A stretch of 64,000 bases of DNA from NCBI RefSeq assembly GCF_041102575.1, contig NZ_JBGCUE010000008.1, positions 62,001 to 126,000 of the forward strand, in the 5' to 3' direction. The DNA is from Tenuifilum sp. 4138str (GTDB taxonomy: Bacteria; Bacteroidota; Bacteroidia; Bacteroidales; Tenuifilaceae). Below are positions 7,247 to 15,664 of this stretch, piece after piece; within the stretch, counting starts at the first letter, position 1, and the number at the start of each line of letters is the position of its first letter. Position numbers and translations under genes: made by a program. The notes beneath the pieces are model-generated. The model ran no database searches and was not told the origin of the DNA. It saw only the letters and a list, made by a program, of their open reading frames with translations.

Positions 7247-9040
7247 ATGTCAAAGTATAAAATGCACCTGCTAATTTGTGGAGGCACAGGTTGTAAAGCT
7301 TCCTCAAGCGATGCAATAGCAGAGAAACTAAAACTAGAGCTGGCAGCCAATAACCTACAGGACGAAGTTCAGGTTATTATGACCGGTTGCTTTGGTTTTT
7401 GTGAGAAAGGTCCAATTGTAAAAGTATTGCCCGATAATACATTTTACACACAGGTTAACCCTGAAGATGCCACCGAAATTGTAAAGGAGCATGTAGTAAA
7501 GGGTCGTAAGGTGGAGCGTTTGCTCTATGTTGATCCCACCAAGAAGGCTACCATTGAGGATTCCAAGCATATGGGTTTTTACCGCAAGCAAATGCGTATT
7601 GCGCTTCGCAACTGCGGATTCATTAACCCTGAAAATATTGATGAATATATTGCTCGTGAGGGTTATCAAGCATTAGGTAAAGTGCTTACTGAATATACCC
7701 CACAGCAAACTATTGATATTATCAAAAAATCTGGCTTGCGTGGTCGTGGAGGCGGGGGATTCCCAACCGGTTTAAAGTGGGAAATTGCCAGCAAAAACCA
7801 TGCTGACCAAAAGTATGTAGTATGTAATGCCGACGAGGGCGACCCCGGTGCTTTCATGGACCGCTCAATTCTTGAAGGCGATCCACACTCAGTGCTGGAG
7901 GCCATGGCCATTTGCGGTTACTGTATTGGCGCCACAAAGGGTTTGATCTACATTCGTGCTGAATACCCACTTGCCATTAAACGCCTAAAGGTTGCCATCG
8001 ATCAGGCTCGTGAGTATGGGTTGCTGGGAAGCGAAATCTTTGGAACCAGTTTTAGCTTCGATATCGAATTACGCTACGGAGCCGGCGCTTTTGTTTGTGG
8101 CGAGGAAACTGCCCTTATCCACTCCATGGAGGGCTTACGTGGTGAACCAAGCAACAAACCCCCATTCCCTGCACAAAGTGGTTACATGGGCAAGCCAACC
8201 AACGTGAATAACGTTGAAACCTTTGCAAACGTACCACCCATTATTTTGAAGGGTGCCGACTGGTACTCATCAATTGGTACCGAAAAGAGCAAGGGTACTA
8301 AGGTATTTGCGCTTGCAGGTAAAATCAACAACGTAGGACTTATTGAGGTTCCAATGGGTATCACACTGCGCGAGGTAATTTTTGAGATTGGTGGTGGTAT
8401 CAAGAATGGAAAGAAGTTTAAGGCTGTTCAAACTGGTGGTCCTTCGGGCGGTTGCTTAACCGAGAAACACCTCGATACCCCAATTGATTTCGACAATCTG
8501 ATTGCTGCAGGCTCAATGATGGGTTCGGGCGGTATGATTGTTATGGACGAGGACGACTGTATGGTATCGGTTGCCAAGTTCTACCTCGATTTCACCGTTG
8601 AGGAAAGCTGCGGAAAATGTTCTCCCTGCCGTATTGGTAACAAGCGTCTGTACGAGCTACTGGAACGCATTACCAAGGGCGAGGGTACCATGGAGGACCT
8701 AGAGCGTTTACGCAACCTATCGCAAGTAATTAAGGATACCTCGCTTTGCGGTTTAGGACAAACTTCGCCAAACCCCGTTCTATCAACCCTGGATAACTTC
8801 TACGATGAGTATGTGGCTCACGTGGTTGATAAGAAATGTCCATCGGGTCAGTGCAAATCGCTCATGCAGTATGTTATTGATCCAGAAGCTTGCGTGGGAT
8901 GTACGGCTTGTGCCCGCAACTGCCCTGTAAATGCAATCAGTGGCGAACGCAAAAAACCACACGAGATTAACCAGTCAATCTGTATCAAGTGTGGTGCATG
9001 TATGGAGAAGTGTAAATTCGATGCTATCAGCATTAAATAA
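7247..9040 (+). CDS. hydB: HydB, NuoF-like NADH- and flavin-binding subunit of bifurcating hydrogenase
   Basis: 597 residues in the order typical of HydB of trimeric bifurcating hydrogenases. First comes a thioredoxin-like 2Fe-2S domain (Cys11, Cys16, Cys48, Cys52). The NuoF core follows with GLRGRGGGGFP for FMN/NADH and CNADEGDPGAF, then an SLBB segment and the 4Fe-4S motif ESCGKCSPC. The C-terminus carries two ferredoxin-type 4Fe-4S motifs (CVGCTACARNCP and CIKCGACMEKC). It should oxidise NADH and split electrons with ferredoxin, delivering them to HydA. The start follows GGGAGG at good spacing, and hydA begins 14 bases after its stop. Bifurcation itself is inferred from the family. Confidence 0.93.
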   Translation: MSKYKMHLLICGGTGCKASSSDAIAEKLKLELAANNLQDEVQVIMTGCFGFCEKGPIVKVLPDNTFYTQVNPEDATEIVKEHVVKGRKVERLLYVDPTKKATIEDSKHMGFYRKQMRIALRNCGFINPENIDEYIAREGYQALGKVLTEYTPQQTIDIIKKSGLRGRGGGGFPTGLKWEIASKNHADQKYVVCNADEGDPGAFMDRSILEGDPHSVLEAMAICGYCIGATKGLIYIRAEYPLAIKRLKVAIDQAREYGLLGSEIFGTSFSFDIELRYGAGAFVCGEETALIHSMEGLRGEPSNKPPFPAQSGYMGKPTNVNNVETFANVPPIILKGADWYSSIGTEKSKGTKVFALAGKINNVGLIEVPMGITLREVIFEIGGGIKNGKKFKAVQTGGPSGGCLTEKHLDTPIDFDNLIAAGSMMGSGGMIVMDEDDCMVSVAKFYLDFTVEESCGKCSPCRIGNKRLYELLERITKGEGTMEDLERLRNLSQVIKDTSLCGLGQTSPNPVLSTLDNFYDEYVAHVVDKKCPSGQCKSLMQYVIDPEACVGCTACARNCPVNAISGERKKPHEINQSICIKCGACMEKCKFDAISIK

Positions 9041-9054
9041 TTAGGGTGATAACA

Positions 9055-10830
9055 ATGGAAACAGTAAAACTTACAATAGATAACAAACAGGTTGAAGTAC
9101 CCAAGGGTACTACAATTTACAAGGCAGCCAGGAAGTTGGGTATTGATATTCCTGTTCTTTGCTACATGGAACTCCACGATTTGGGAGTTGAAAACAAGCC
9201 TGCCGGATGCCGTATTTGCGTGGTTGAGGTTGAAGGACGCAGAAACCTTGCTCCCAGCTGTGCAACTGAGTGCGCTGAGGGTATGGTTGTTAAAACCCAT
9301 ACCACCCGTGTTATTAACGCACGTCGCACTGTAATGGAGTTAATCCTTTCCGACCATCCAAAGGATTGTTTAACCTGTCCTAAGAGCGGTCGTTGCGACT
9401 TGCAGGATATGGCTATTAAACTAGGGATTCGCGAGATCCCCGGTCAGGAATACGCTGAGATGTCAACATACAAAAAGGACTTTTCTCCATCTATCATCCG
9501 TGATGTTGATAAGTGTATCATGTGCCGTCGCTGCGAGACCATGTGTAATGAGGTACAAACCGTTGGTGCGCTTAGCGCTGTAAACCGTGGTTTTATGGCT
9601 GTTGTTGCACCAGCTTTTGAGCAGGATTTGGAAAAATCGCCCTGTACCTACTGTGGTCAGTGCGTGGCGGTGTGCCCCACCGGCGCATTAACCGAGGTTG
9701 ACCATACCACAAAGGTTATTCGTGCTATTGCCGATCCTACAAAGACCGTACTTGTACAAACTGCACCTGCGGTTCGTGCGGCTCTAGGGGAGGAGTTTGG
9801 TATGAAGCCCGGAACCTTAGTTACTGGTAAGATGGTTGCCGCTTTACGCCAGATTGGTTTTGATTACGTTTTCGATACCGATTTTGCAGCCGACCTAACC
9901 ATTATGGAGGAAGGTACCGAACTACTCGACAGGCTAACCCGATTCCTGAACGGCGACAAGAATGTTAAGTTACCCATTCTAACCAGTTGCTGCCCGGGTT
10001 GGGTTAATTTCTTTGAACACAACTTTACCGATATGCTCGATGTACCATCGAGCGCTAAGTCACCACAGCAGATGTTTGGTGCAATTGCCAAATCATACTT
10101 TGCTGAGAAGTTGGGCAAAAAACGCGAAGAATTAGTTGTTGTATCGGTAATGCCCTGCTTGGCTAAGAAGTATGAGTGCCAACGCGATGAGTTTAAGGTT
10201 GATGGCAATCAGGATGTTGACTTCTCAATATCAACCCGTGAGTTAGCACACCTTATCAAGGAGTTTAACATCAACTTTGAGGAGTTGCCCGATGATGATT
10301 TTGACCGTCCGTTAGGAGAGTCAACTGGTGCTGCTGTAATATTTGGAGCAACAGGTGGTGTAATTGAAGCTGCTGTTCGTACAGCATATGAGGTTTATAC
10401 TGGCAAACCTCTGCCCAAGATCGATTTTACAGAACTCCGTGGTATGGAGGGGATCCGTTCAGCAACCATCGATTTCAATGGATTGCCAATAAACATTGGA
10501 ATTGCCCATGGATTGGGTAACGCCCGCAAGTTACTGGAGGATGTACGCTCGGGTAAGGCAAATTACCATGCCATTGAGGTAATGGCTTGCCCCGGTGGAT
10601 GTATTGGTGGAGGTGGTCAACCATTGCATCACGGTAACTCTGCCATTATCAAAGCTCGTATGGAGGCTATTTACCGTGAGGATGCTGGTAAACCAATTCG
10701 CAAATCGCATGAGAACCCCTACATAGTAAAACTTTATGAGGAGTTCCTGGGCAAGCCCATGAGCGAAAAGGCACACCACCTGCTACACACTCATTATTTC
10801 AGCAAGAAAAAGGATATCTACATTAAATAG
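9055..10830 (+). CDS. hydA: HydA, catalytic [FeFe] hydrogenase subunit
   Basis: 591 residues counted from the ATG at 9055; an in-frame GTG at 9046 is less likely because it lies in the ribosome-site region. The N-terminal 2Fe-2S domain has Cys36/52/55/69. Then come the His-Cys3 4Fe-4S site (His101, Cys105/108/114) and two 4Fe-4S sites (Cys154-164 and Cys197-207). The H-cluster motifs are complete: TSCCPGW (Cys312 shuttle, Cys313 ligand), MPCLAKKYE (Cys368) and EVMACPGGCIGGGGQP (Met510, Cys512, Cys516). It should make or oxidise H2 in the cytosol. It lacks the extra C-terminal 2Fe-2S domain of some bifurcating HydA proteins. Maturation genes hydE, hydF and hydG are not in the window. Confidence 0.96.
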   Translation: METVKLTIDNKQVEVPKGTTIYKAARKLGIDIPVLCYMELHDLGVENKPAGCRICVVEVEGRRNLAPSCATECAEGMVVKTHTTRVINARRTVMELILSDHPKDCLTCPKSGRCDLQDMAIKLGIREIPGQEYAEMSTYKKDFSPSIIRDVDKCIMCRRCETMCNEVQTVGALSAVNRGFMAVVAPAFEQDLEKSPCTYCGQCVAVCPTGALTEVDHTTKVIRAIADPTKTVLVQTAPAVRAALGEEFGMKPGTLVTGKMVAALRQIGFDYVFDTDFAADLTIMEEGTELLDRLTRFLNGDKNVKLPILTSCCPGWVNFFEHNFTDMLDVPSSAKSPQQMFGAIAKSYFAEKLGKKREELVVVSVMPCLAKKYECQRDEFKVDGNQDVDFSISTRELAHLIKEFNINFEELPDDDFDRPLGESTGAAVIFGATGGVIEAAVRTAYEVYTGKPLPKIDFTELRGMEGIRSATIDFNGLPINIGIAHGLGNARKLLEDVRSGKANYHAIEVMACPGGCIGGGGQPLHHGNSAIIKARMEAIYREDAGKPIRKSHENPYIVKLYEEFLGKPMSEKAHHLLHTHYFSKKKDIYIK

Positions 10831-10843
10831 GGAGGAAACACAA

Positions 10844-11332
10844 ATGTCACATATAAAGCTTGAGCTTAAACCCGAACAGGTAGCCAAGATTAAGGAAATA
10901 TGCAAGTCGTTTAACAACGACCCGGGCGAACTGATAAATGTATTACACAAGACCCAGGAAACCTTTGGTTACCTACCCGCTGAGGTTCAGGAAGTAGTTG
11001 CTGCCGAGTTAAACATTTCGGTTGCTAAGGTGTATGGTGTTGTAACGTTCTACTCGTTCTTCACCATGATACCTAAGGGTAAGCACCCGATTAGCATTTG
11101 TACAGGTACAGCATGCTACGTTCGTGGTGCCGAAAAGGTGCTCGATGAATTTAAACGGATACTTAACGTTAAGGTGGGTGAAACCACACCCGATGGCAAG
11201 TTTTCATTAAACTGCCTGCGCTGTGTTGGTGCTTGTGGACTTGCTCCAGTAGTGCTGATTGGTGAAAAGGTGTATGGCCGTGTTTCGCCCGATGGTGTAA
11301 AGGATATTATTAAGGAGTACGAAGAGCAATAA
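10844..11332 (+). CDS. hydC: HydC, NuoE-like 2Fe-2S subunit
   Basis: 162 residues, the normal NuoE/HydC length. A helical N-terminal domain (about 1-75) precedes the thioredoxin-like 2Fe-2S domain with Cys86, Cys91, Cys127 and Cys131 as ligands. An extra Cys124 lies nearby. It passes electrons between HydB flavin and HydA. The gene follows hydA by 13 bases with a GGGAGG ribosome site and is closed by a strong terminator, so it ends the operon. The gene order small ferredoxin, hydB, hydA, hydC differs from the ABC naming order but is common. Confidence 0.93.
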   Translation: MSHIKLELKPEQVAKIKEICKSFNNDPGELINVLHKTQETFGYLPAEVQEVVAAELNISVAKVYGVVTFYSFFTMIPKGKHPISICTGTACYVRGAEKVLDEFKRILNVKVGETTPDGKFSLNCLRCVGACGLAPVVLIGEKVYGRVSPDGVKDIIKEYEEQ

Positions 11333-11379
11333 ACAGCATAATGCCTGATTTCAGGTATTAGTTTAGGTTGGTTATGTTT

Positions 11380-11416
11380 AGGGGTTTACATTTTTTGTAA
11401 GCCCCTAACTTTTTTT
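11380..11416 (+). terminator. Terminator of the hydrogenase operon
   Basis: A ten-pair stem (AGGGGTTTAC with GTAAGCCCCT, one G-T pair) with a seven-base loop is followed by a run of seven T. Confidence 0.85.
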
Positions 11417-11493
11417 GTATTTCTTAACGCAAGTTTAATTAAACCTGTGTGTCATATCGGTGTTTAATTAATGTTGAATTTTAGGAATAAACT

Positions 11494-13995
11494 ATGATGA
11501 AAAAGATTTTACTGCTTTGGGTTATTGCAGCAGTTACAGTAACCTCCATGGCTCAGGATAGAATGCAGGGCCGTAGTGGACAGAGTTTTGACATGAGCAA
11601 CTTTAACGGGGTGATTACCGGAAAGGTTATCGACTCGCTAGATAGAAATGGTGTTGAGTTTGCAAACATTGCGCTCTATAAACAGAAGGATTCCTCACTT
11701 GTAACCGGAACCCTTACCGATGCATCAGGTAATTTTATGATGGAAAAGCTGATGCCCGGCCGGTACTATATTGACGTAAAATTTATAGGCTACCAGAGCA
11801 GAAGGATAAGCGGAATTATGGTTTCGCCACGTAGCCCAAAGGTCGATTTGGGAACTTTCTCAATACTGGCAGCCAGTGAGAATATCGAAGCGGTTGTTGT
11901 TACCGGCGAAAAGAAAATGCTGCTCCATAACCTTGATAAAAAGGTTTTCAATGTTGATAAGGATATTGCGGTTGAGGGAGGAACAGCGTCCGATGTACTA
12001 CAGAATATCCCATCGGTTGAGGTTGATACCGATGGTAATGTAAGTTTAAGGGGCAGCTCTAACGTCAATATTCTCATTGATGGCCGTCCATCCATGTTAA
12101 ACAGCATGGAAGAATTACCTGCTCAAATGATTGATAGGGTTGAGGTTATTACAAACCCATCGGCCAAGTACGATCCCGATGGAATAACCGGTATTATCAA
12201 CATAGTACTTAAAAAACGTAAGGAACCTGGTTATAATGGAATGGTAAGCTTAAATGCTGGAACCGGGAATAAGTATAACGCAACCGTAAACATGAATTGG
12301 CGTCAGGATAAGGTAAACGTGTTTGCCAATTATAGCTTTCGCAGGGGGCAAATGGATAGGTTTTCTATTGGCGATAGGGTAACCCTCTTTAACAGTGGTG
12401 CCGACTCCTCATTCCTTTCGCAAAACTCCGAGGGACAATCGAACATGTTTTTTCACAACATACGTGGCGGAGCCGATTATTTTATTGACTCCAGGACAAC
12501 CCTTTCGTTCACCGGAAACTTAAATTTCCGTACGTTCGACATGGATAATAATGTGTTATCGAATAGCTACTCTAACTTCAATAGTAACACCTTACAGAAT
12601 ACAAGAATTTCACTAAACTCCAACGATGGCCTTGGTCATGAGTACTCGCTCAACTTCAAGCGAACATACGATACTCCCGGTAAGGAGTGGACCGCCGATG
12701 CGTTCTTTTCGCGTAATGCTTATAACAACCTAAATAATATCAACCAGCAGGAGATTTTTAATACCGTACCCACTACTGCTCTTGAACGCGCCGAAACCGA
12801 CGGGTGGATGAACACCTTTACTTTTCAAACCGACTATGTTACACCATTTGGGAATGGAGGAAGGATAGAGACTGGAATAAAGGCGCAAATAAGACGAAGC
12901 GATGCCGACTACGTTTATAAAATCTTCAATTCATTAGGCAATACATGGGATTTTGACGCTAACCGCTCCAACCATTTTGTTTACAATGAGGAGATTTATT
13001 CCGCATATGGAATTTATTCAAACACCTTTGCTAACGGAAAGTTTAGCTACCAGTTAGGTTTGAGGGTTGAGGACCAACACTCAAAGTCAGACCAGAGAAC
13101 AACCAATGAGGTTGCTGATGTAAATAGGTTGAACCTGTTTCCCAGTGCGCATATCCGTTGGGAACCAAACTCCATTAACAGCCTTCAACTTTCATATAGC
13201 CGCAGGGTAAACAGACCAAACGCTAGGGTGTTAAACCCATTCCTAAATACTTCCGATAATTTTAACTGGTCGAAGGGAAACCCCTACCTTGAGCCTGAGT
13301 TTACCAGCTCAATTGATTTAAGCCACAACCTCAACTTCCCAAAGACAAAGATTACCACATCGGTTTACTACCGCGATACCCGAAATGGCTTCTCCAGACG
13401 AATGACTGTTATTGATACCGTGGCAACTCAACCAACACTCACTACCTTTATCAACCTATCGCACTATGAGAGCATAGGTGCCGAGGCTGTTGTAACACAG
13501 AATATTGCTAAATGGTGGAGAATTAACGCCAGCTATAGCTACTACTACTCTAAGCTGTTTGGCGATGTGGTTAGCGGAGCTAACGAGGGTAGTTCCTGGA
13601 ACGTTAAGTTGGCTTCGTTTTTTACCATTGGAAAGAATGTTGATATTCAGCTGACCGGAAACTACCGTGCACCATCAATTACTGTAGGCGGTTCAGGCCG
13701 AGGTTTCCATATGGTAGGTGGTGCGCAGGGTGAAACCAAGGAGATGTACTGGGTTGATTTAGGTGCACGCATCAATGTGCTAAATAAAAAGGGAACTATC
13801 ACAGTTAGGGTGAGCGATATTTTTAATACCCAAAAAATGAAGTATAGCTCATGGGATACAAACTTTTACTCGTATAACGAAAGCTGGCGCGAAAGCCGGG
13901 TAGTATTTGTTGGATTCTCTTACAGAATTAACAACTATAAGATGAGACCAGAGAGAAGGGTTGATTCCGATGATTCTTTTGATATGCTTGAATAG
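11494..13995 (+). CDS. TonB-receptor-like outer-membrane beta-barrel protein
   Basis: 833 residues. A signal peptide ends near MAQ at residue 20. A carboxypeptidase-regulatory-like beta-sandwich (about 38-125: GVITGKVIDSL through PGRYYIDVKFIGYQ) is followed by a plug-like domain with DVLQNIPSVEVD, SLRGSSNVNILIDGRP and VEVITNPSAKYDPDG. A long aromatic-rich barrel (about 250-833) follows. This is the Bacteroidota family of outer-membrane barrels related to TonB receptors (OMP_b-brl_3). No TonB box was identified, and no SusD partner lies next to it, so a polysaccharide-utilisation role is not indicated. The substrate is unknown. Two start Met codons are adjacent. Confidence 0.88.
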   Translation: MMKKILLLWVIAAVTVTSMAQDRMQGRSGQSFDMSNFNGVITGKVIDSLDRNGVEFANIALYKQKDSSLVTGTLTDASGNFMMEKLMPGRYYIDVKFIGYQSRRISGIMVSPRSPKVDLGTFSILAASENIEAVVVTGEKKMLLHNLDKKVFNVDKDIAVEGGTASDVLQNIPSVEVDTDGNVSLRGSSNVNILIDGRPSMLNSMEELPAQMIDRVEVITNPSAKYDPDGITGIINIVLKKRKEPGYNGMVSLNAGTGNKYNATVNMNWRQDKVNVFANYSFRRGQMDRFSIGDRVTLFNSGADSSFLSQNSEGQSNMFFHNIRGGADYFIDSRTTLSFTGNLNFRTFDMDNNVLSNSYSNFNSNTLQNTRISLNSNDGLGHEYSLNFKRTYDTPGKEWTADAFFSRNAYNNLNNINQQEIFNTVPTTALERAETDGWMNTFTFQTDYVTPFGNGGRIETGIKAQIRRSDADYVYKIFNSLGNTWDFDANRSNHFVYNEEIYSAYGIYSNTFANGKFSYQLGLRVEDQHSKSDQRTTNEVADVNRLNLFPSAHIRWEPNSINSLQLSYSRRVNRPNARVLNPFLNTSDNFNWSKGNPYLEPEFTSSIDLSHNLNFPKTKITTSVYYRDTRNGFSRRMTVIDTVATQPTLTTFINLSHYESIGAEAVVTQNIAKWWRINASYSYYYSKLFGDVVSGANEGSSWNVKLASFFTIGKNVDIQLTGNYRAPSITVGGSGRGFHMVGGAQGETKEMYWVDLGARINVLNKKGTITVRVSDIFNTQKMKYSSWDTNFYSYNESWRESRVVFVGFSYRINNYKMRPERRVDSDDSFDMLE

Positions 13996-14019
13996 TTTTT
14001 TCTGGTTTAGGTTGGATGA

Positions 14020-14049
14020 AGGCCGCTTGTTTTGAGCGGCTTTCCTTTT
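14020..14049 (+). terminator. Terminator after the outer-membrane barrel gene
   Basis: The GCCGCT stem (14022-14027) pairs with AGCGGC (14035-14040) and is followed by TTTCCTTTT. It lies between two convergent genes. Confidence 0.75.
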
Positions 14050-15376
14050 AGTTTAAACCACCTTTCCCTCGGTAAAGTTTTATTGGTTCATCAAAATCAA
14101 TCCTAACTACGGTCATCAAGCCGTCAGTTAGTTCCTTGGGAACATCAATGAAGATGAGCCCTGGAACCGGACACCATGAAATTTTTCCAACAACTTTATG
14201 AAGTAGTTCATGGTTTGTTCCCAAAACTGTTGCCTTTTTTATTGGGCTGTTAATTCCTTTCAGCATGATTTGGCCATAGGTTTTGGCCGGGAGGAATAGA
14301 AATAGCGATGTTGAATCCTTTGAAAGGGTAGTAGCGCCATAGAAGTGCCCCATAGGCAAACCCGGTAGTGTGCCATAAATTGCATAGGAATGTTTACCAA
14401 TCCAGTTCCCAATGGTGTTAAGGGTTTTAACCTGTTCTTCCGGGATTGAGCCATCGGCTTTTGGGGTGATATCAAGCAACAGGTTTCCACCCATGCTGAT
14501 GGCATCGGTAAGGATGCTTATTATTTCAAAGGGAGTTTTATAGATTGTATCGTTTACCCGGTATCCCCAGGAGCTATTCATGGTCATGCAAAGTTCCCAG
14601 TATTTCAGGTTAGGCCTTGTTACCGGAAAGTTTTGTTCTGGCGTATCGTAATCGCCATAACCCTGTAATCGGCCATTAATAATGGTGTTTGGGTTATGCC
14701 TATGAATAATTTCTCTAATTTTTTTGGCTTGCCACTCTTTGGCCGAGTGCTCCCAGTCGCCGTCGAACCAGATTAAATCAGGGGAGTAGAGCTGCATAAG
14801 CTCTTCAATTTGCCCGTGGCAAAAGTTTAGGTATTGTTGCCACCTTAAGGTGTCATCGGCTACATTGTAACGGTTCGAGTCTCTTGTAAATCCGGGGTAA
14901 TCGGGGTGTGTCCAATCAATTAACGAGAAGTAAATTCCAACCTTCAATCCTTGTTCCCGTAAAGCTTTAATAAATGGCGATAGAACATCGCGGGATGCTG
15001 GCGATTGCCTTGCCATGGAGAGGTTGCTGAGTTTGGTATCCCACACTGCAACTCCATCGTGATGCTTAGCTGTGATAACAACGTACCTTGCTCCCGACTG
15101 CTTAACTAGCCTTGCCCACTGGGCAGGATTGTAGCGCTCCGCGCTGAAAAGGTTTATTTGCGCCATATAGTCGGCATGCGATACCTGTTTGTTGTAAAAA
15201 GCCCAGGATTCAGATGTATTTCCCAACGAGTATATGCCCCAGTGTATGAAGATTCCAAATTTTGCATCGGAAAACCATTGCATACGATCTTCGCTCCCCT
15301 GGGGGTAGCAATTAATCGTAAAAATCAAAAGGAGTGGTAAGAAAAAGTTTCTTGCTGAATTTATCAATGATTTCAT
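14048..15376 (-). CDS. Secreted GH29 alpha-L-fucosidase
   Basis: 442 residues. A signal peptide covers about residues 1-26. The catalytic TIM-barrel of GH29 follows, with the early FGIFIHWGIYS motif (about 40-50), HHDG (about 105-108) and the nucleophile in LIWFDGDW (Asp205). It should release alpha-linked fucose from host or algal glycans in the periplasm or outside. The lone cysteine near residue 23 lies in a poor lipobox (TINC), so a lipoprotein is unlikely but possible. The gene is single, convergent with the barrel gene and divergent from nhaD. Substrate linkage cannot be read from sequence alone. Confidence 0.93.
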   Translation of the reverse strand: MKSLINSARNFFLPLLLIFTINCYPQGSEDRMQWFSDAKFGIFIHWGIYSLGNTSESWAFYNKQVSHADYMAQINLFSAERYNPAQWARLVKQSGARYVVITAKHHDGVAVWDTKLSNLSMARQSPASRDVLSPFIKALREQGLKVGIYFSLIDWTHPDYPGFTRDSNRYNVADDTLRWQQYLNFCHGQIEELMQLYSPDLIWFDGDWEHSAKEWQAKKIREIIHRHNPNTIINGRLQGYGDYDTPEQNFPVTRPNLKYWELCMTMNSSWGYRVNDTIYKTPFEIISILTDAISMGGNLLLDITPKADGSIPEEQVKTLNTIGNWIGKHSYAIYGTLPGLPMGHFYGATTLSKDSTSLFLFLPAKTYGQIMLKGINSPIKKATVLGTNHELLHKVVGKISWCPVPGLIFIDVPKELTDGLMTVVRIDFDEPIKLYRGKGGLN

Positions 15377-15569
15377 CCGTACAAAATATTTATATTATTA
15401 ATTACTAACTCGTTACTCTCTTGCTTTTAACAAACTTTATCGAGCGGATGGAACACCCATGGTTTGACTTCGTCGAGCTCGCAAAAAACGCTCGGTTGTT
15501 TATCTGTGTTTGTGCAAGCTGCCTTACATAGGTGTTTCATATTAAACGCTTTATGTGAAACGTTGCAAT
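15377..15569. other. Divergent intergenic region between fucosidase and nhaD
   Basis: No gene is seen. It must carry the promoters of both divergent genes. I found no strict TAnnTTTG box for either, although TATATTTT at 15603 on the + strand is close. Confidence 0.35.
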
Positions 15570-15587
15570 CTGTTAATCGATTAACAA
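15570..15587. promoter_or_regulatory. Rex-type palindrome before nhaD
   Basis: CTGTTAATCGATTAACAA matches 13 of 14 fixed positions of TTGTTAANNNNTTAACAA. The inner 16 bases (15571-15586) form a perfect palindrome. It lies 78 bases before the nhaD ATG and 15 bases before a TATATTTT candidate -7 box. A redox-controlled sodium/proton antiporter is suggested. Other regulators can use TTAATCGATTAA-like sites, so the assignment to Rex is tentative. Confidence 0.55.
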
Positions 15588-15664
15588 GTAAATAAAAGTA
15601 TCTATATTTTTCAATATGAAAATTCTTTTATTCATTTGCACCCAAATTTAAAAAGTATAATGCT

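Noticed and set aside
11494-15376. Polysaccharide utilisation locus formed by the outer-membrane barrel and fucosidase
   Set aside because: There is no SusD partner, no regulator, and the two genes are convergent with a terminator between them, so they are not one operon.
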